From Candidatus Omnitrophica bacterium CG02_land_8_20_14_3_00__42_8 (lineage in GTDB: Bacteria > Omnitrophota > Gorgyraeia > Gorgyraeales > Gorgyraeaceae), in contig PEUD01000049.1 in NCBI GenBank assembly GCA_002780805.1, positions 1-6,304 on the forward strand: a stretch of DNA of 6,304 bases. Direction: 5' to 3'. Below are positions 4,416 through 6,304 of the stretch, piece by piece. The position numbers were made by a program, and so were the translations under genes. The notes under the pieces were generated by a model that had not been told where the DNA came from, searched no databases, and saw nothing but the letters and a program-made list of their open reading frames with translations. Position 1 is the first letter of the stretch. Every line of letters begins with the position of its first letter.

Positions 4416-6304
4416 TTATTTAAACACAAGCCTTCCGTTTTCCGCGACTGCCTTTATAGGTTTCCCTTTTTGAAAGCGTTTTAAAATAATATCTTCTGCC
4501 AGGGGGTCTTCCAAAAACCTTTGTATGGTGCGTTTTAAAGACCTCGCGCCGAAAACAGTGTCAAAACCTTTTTCTATCAAAAAGTCTTTTGCCGATTGAT
4601 CAAGATTTATATCTATAGCCTGTTCCTTCAGCCTCTTTTTCACCTCTTCCATTTCTATTTCTATAATCTTATAAAGGTCCTCTTTTGTAAGCGGGTGAAA
4701 CACTATCGTATCGTCAATCCTGTTTAAAAATTCAGGCTTAAAAGTTTTCTTAACCTGCTCCAGAAGCCTTTCTTTCATATCCTTGTAAGTAACTTCCTTG
4801 CTTTCTGATTTAAAACCGAGGGAACCCTGTTTTCTGAATATATCAGCTCCGACATTGGATGTCATGATAAGCACAGTATTTCTGAAATCCACTTTTCTGC
4901 CGAAACTATCTGTAAGCCGTCCGTCTTCAAGGACCTGAAGCAGTATATTGAATACATCGGGATGAGCCTTTTCTATCTCATCCAGGAGCACTACTGAATA
5001 CGGCCTGCGCCTTACTTTTTCCGTAAGCTGGCCGCCTTCTTCATAACCCACGTATCCGGGAGGAGCTCCTACCAGCCTCGATACATTAAATTTCTCCATG
5101 TATTCAGACATGTCAAGCTGTATGAGCGCGTTTTCATCGCCAAACATGAATTCCGCCAGTACCCTGCCCAGATGAGTTTTGCCTACGCCCGTGGGCCCGA
5201 GAAATATAAAAGAGCCTATCGGCCGCTTCGGATCCTTTATGCCTGCGCGCGAACGCCTTACCGCATGGGTAATGGCGTTTATCGCCTCATCCTGGCCTAT
5301 AATCCTATTGTGCAGCTCGTCTTCCATTTTCATGAGCCTTTCGGATTCCTTTTCTTCAATCCTAAAAATAGGGATGCCTGTCCATTTTGAGACTATGTTA
5401 GCGATCATCTCCTCATCAACCTTTGGCCTTGACTCCATCCTGGTTTTTTTCCATTCCTCGCGTATCTTATCCAGCCCGGCGCGGGCCTTTTTTTCCTCGT
5501 CTCTGAGATTAGCGGCCTTTTCAAAATCCTGATTTTTTATCGCGGAATCTTTTTCCTTATGGATATTCTCTATCTCGCTCTCCATGTCCTTTATTTCCTG
5601 CGGCGCAGTCATGACAGAAAGCCTGGCCTTTGCGCCTGCCTCATCTATAAGGTCTATCGCCTTGTCAGGCAAAAATCTTCCTGTAATATATCTATCTGAA
5701 AATTTGGCTGCCGCTTCTATGGCTGAATCCGTAATCTCCACTTTATGATGAGCTTCATATCTATCTCTCAGGCCTTTTAATATTTCTACTGTTTCTTTGA
5801 CGCTGGGCGGTTCTACCATGATTATCTGGAAGCGCCTTTCGAGCGCAGCGTCTTTTTCTATGTGTTTCCTGTATTCGTCCAGGGTAGTGGCTCCTATGCA
5901 TTGTATCTCGCCTCTTGAAAGCGCGGGCTTCAGTATATTTGAAGCGTCTATCGCGCCCTCCGCGCCTCCGGCCCCCACCAGCGTATGCAGTTCATCAATA
6001 AAAATTATTACGTTTTCAGACCTCTTGATCTCATCCATGACCGCTTTTATTCTCTCTTCGAATTGGCCTCTGTATTTTGTCCCGGCCACTATAAGCGCAA
6101 GATCCAGGATTATTACCCTTTTGTCTTTCAATATCTCAGGCACGTCTCCTTTTATTATCTTCTGCGCAAGGCCTTCCACTATCGCGGTTTTTCCGACCCC
6201 TGCCTCGCCTAAAAGCACGGGGTTATTTTTTGTGCGCCTCGAAAGTATCTGGATGACTCTTTCTATCTCATTTTCTCTTCCTATTACCGGATCTAATTTA
6301 TTGT
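4416..6304 (-). CDS. clpC: ClpC-type AAA+ protein unfoldase (5' end outside the window)
   Basis: This is a Hsp100 ATPase that unfolds proteins and feeds them to the ClpP protease. The visible part is 628 residues and reads in frame to the window edge. The N-terminal Clp repeat domain and the start are missing (whole ClpC is about 810-850 aa). Counting from the first visible codon, the first AAA+ domain has Walker A GEAGVGKT (32-39), pore loop KYRG (76-79), Walker B IIFIDELH (99-106) and arginine finger ERRF (155-158). The middle region is short and carries a UVR-like motif with DFEKAANLRDEEK (259-271), which separates ClpC from ClpB and its long coiled coil. The second AAA+ domain has Walker A GPTGVGKT (369-376), pore loop GYVG (416-419), Walker B VVLLDEIEKAH (437-447), FLNRID (525-530) and sensor 2 GARSLKR (585-591). 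SLGFKS (494-499) is at the place of the ClpP-contacting loop. No clpP is in the window. Confidence 0.93.
   Translation of the reverse strand, partial: NKLDPVIGRENEIERVIQILSRRTKNNPVLLGEAGVGKTAIVEGLAQKIIKGDVPEILKDKRVIILDLALIVAGTKYRGQFEERIKAVMDEIKRSENVIIFIDELHTLVGAGGAEGAIDASNILKPALSRGEIQCIGATTLDEYRKHIEKDAALERRFQIIMVEPPSVKETVEILKGLRDRYEAHHKVEITDSAIEAAAKFSDRYITGRFLPDKAIDLIDEAGAKARLSVMTAPQEIKDMESEIENIHKEKDSAIKNQDFEKAANLRDEEKKARAGLDKIREEWKKTRMESRPKVDEEMIANIVSKWTGIPIFRIEEKESERLMKMEDELHNRIIGQDEAINAITHAVRRSRAGIKDPKRPIGSFIFLGPTGVGKTHLGRVLAEFMFGDENALIQLDMSEYMEKFNVSRLVGAPPGYVGYEEGGQLTEKVRRRPYSVVLLDEIEKAHPDVFNILLQVLEDGRLTDSFGRKVDFRNTVLIMTSNVGADIFRKQGSLGFKSESKEVTYKDMKERLLEQVKKTFKPEFLNRIDDTIVFHPLTKEDLYKIIEIEMEEVKKRLKEQAIDINLDQSAKDFLIEKGFDTVFGARSLKRTIQRFLEDPLAEDIILKRFQKGKPIKAVAENGRLVFK

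Noticed and set aside
5179..5532. Plus-strand open frames opposite clpC, and other similar ones opposite ruvB, ruvA and mlaE
   Set aside because: They are antisense shadows of strongly conserved genes, with no ribosome binding sites or recognisable protein features.

Overview
The window is a tightly packed block of seven genes, all on the minus strand and all in the bacterial genetic code (TAA, TGA and TAG stops are all used). In the direction of transcription, from high to low coordinates, the order is: clpC (5' end outside the window), mlaE, ruvC, ruvA, ruvB, mlaF, mlaD (3' end outside the window). The plus strand carries no convincing gene. No rRNA, tRNA, CRISPR array or transposase gene was seen.

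The source is most likely a Gram-negative (diderm) bacterium, because MlaE, MlaF and MlaD form the inner-membrane core of a phospholipid transporter that serves the outer membrane. Base composition is slightly AT-rich, with heavy use of ATA for isoleucine. Together with a ClpC-type (UVR-containing) unfoldase next to ruvCAB and mla genes, this suggests an uncultivated lineage such as Candidatus Omnitrophota or a relative. That placement is an impression from gene content and codon use and has not been tested by a search.

Layout: 4416-6304 holds ClpC, a two-AAA+-domain protein unfoldase. A 10-base gap containing a Shine-Dalgarno sequence leads to mlaE (3623-4405). One base separates mlaE from ruvC (3121-3621), which overlaps ruvA (2520-3143) by 23 bases. 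A 29-base gap leads to ruvB (1450-2490), then 18 bases to mlaF (682-1431). Spacing this tight implies one transcript. The only sizeable gap, about 160 bases between mlaF and mlaD, is filled almost entirely by a palindromic repeat element. mlaD (1-519) follows with the strongest ribosome binding site in the window.

Three functional themes share the transcript: protein quality control (ClpC), Holliday-junction branch migration and resolution (RuvA, RuvB, RuvC), and lipid traffic to or from the outer membrane (MlaE permease, MlaF ATPase, MlaD MCE-domain protein). The two most notable points are that a complete ruvCAB set sits inside the mla cluster, between the permease and ATPase genes, and that the mlaF-mlaD gap holds four copies of a 17-base motif arranged as nested inverted repeats. 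Every protein-coding gene belongs to a well-known family, and I see no evidence for a new enzymatic system.
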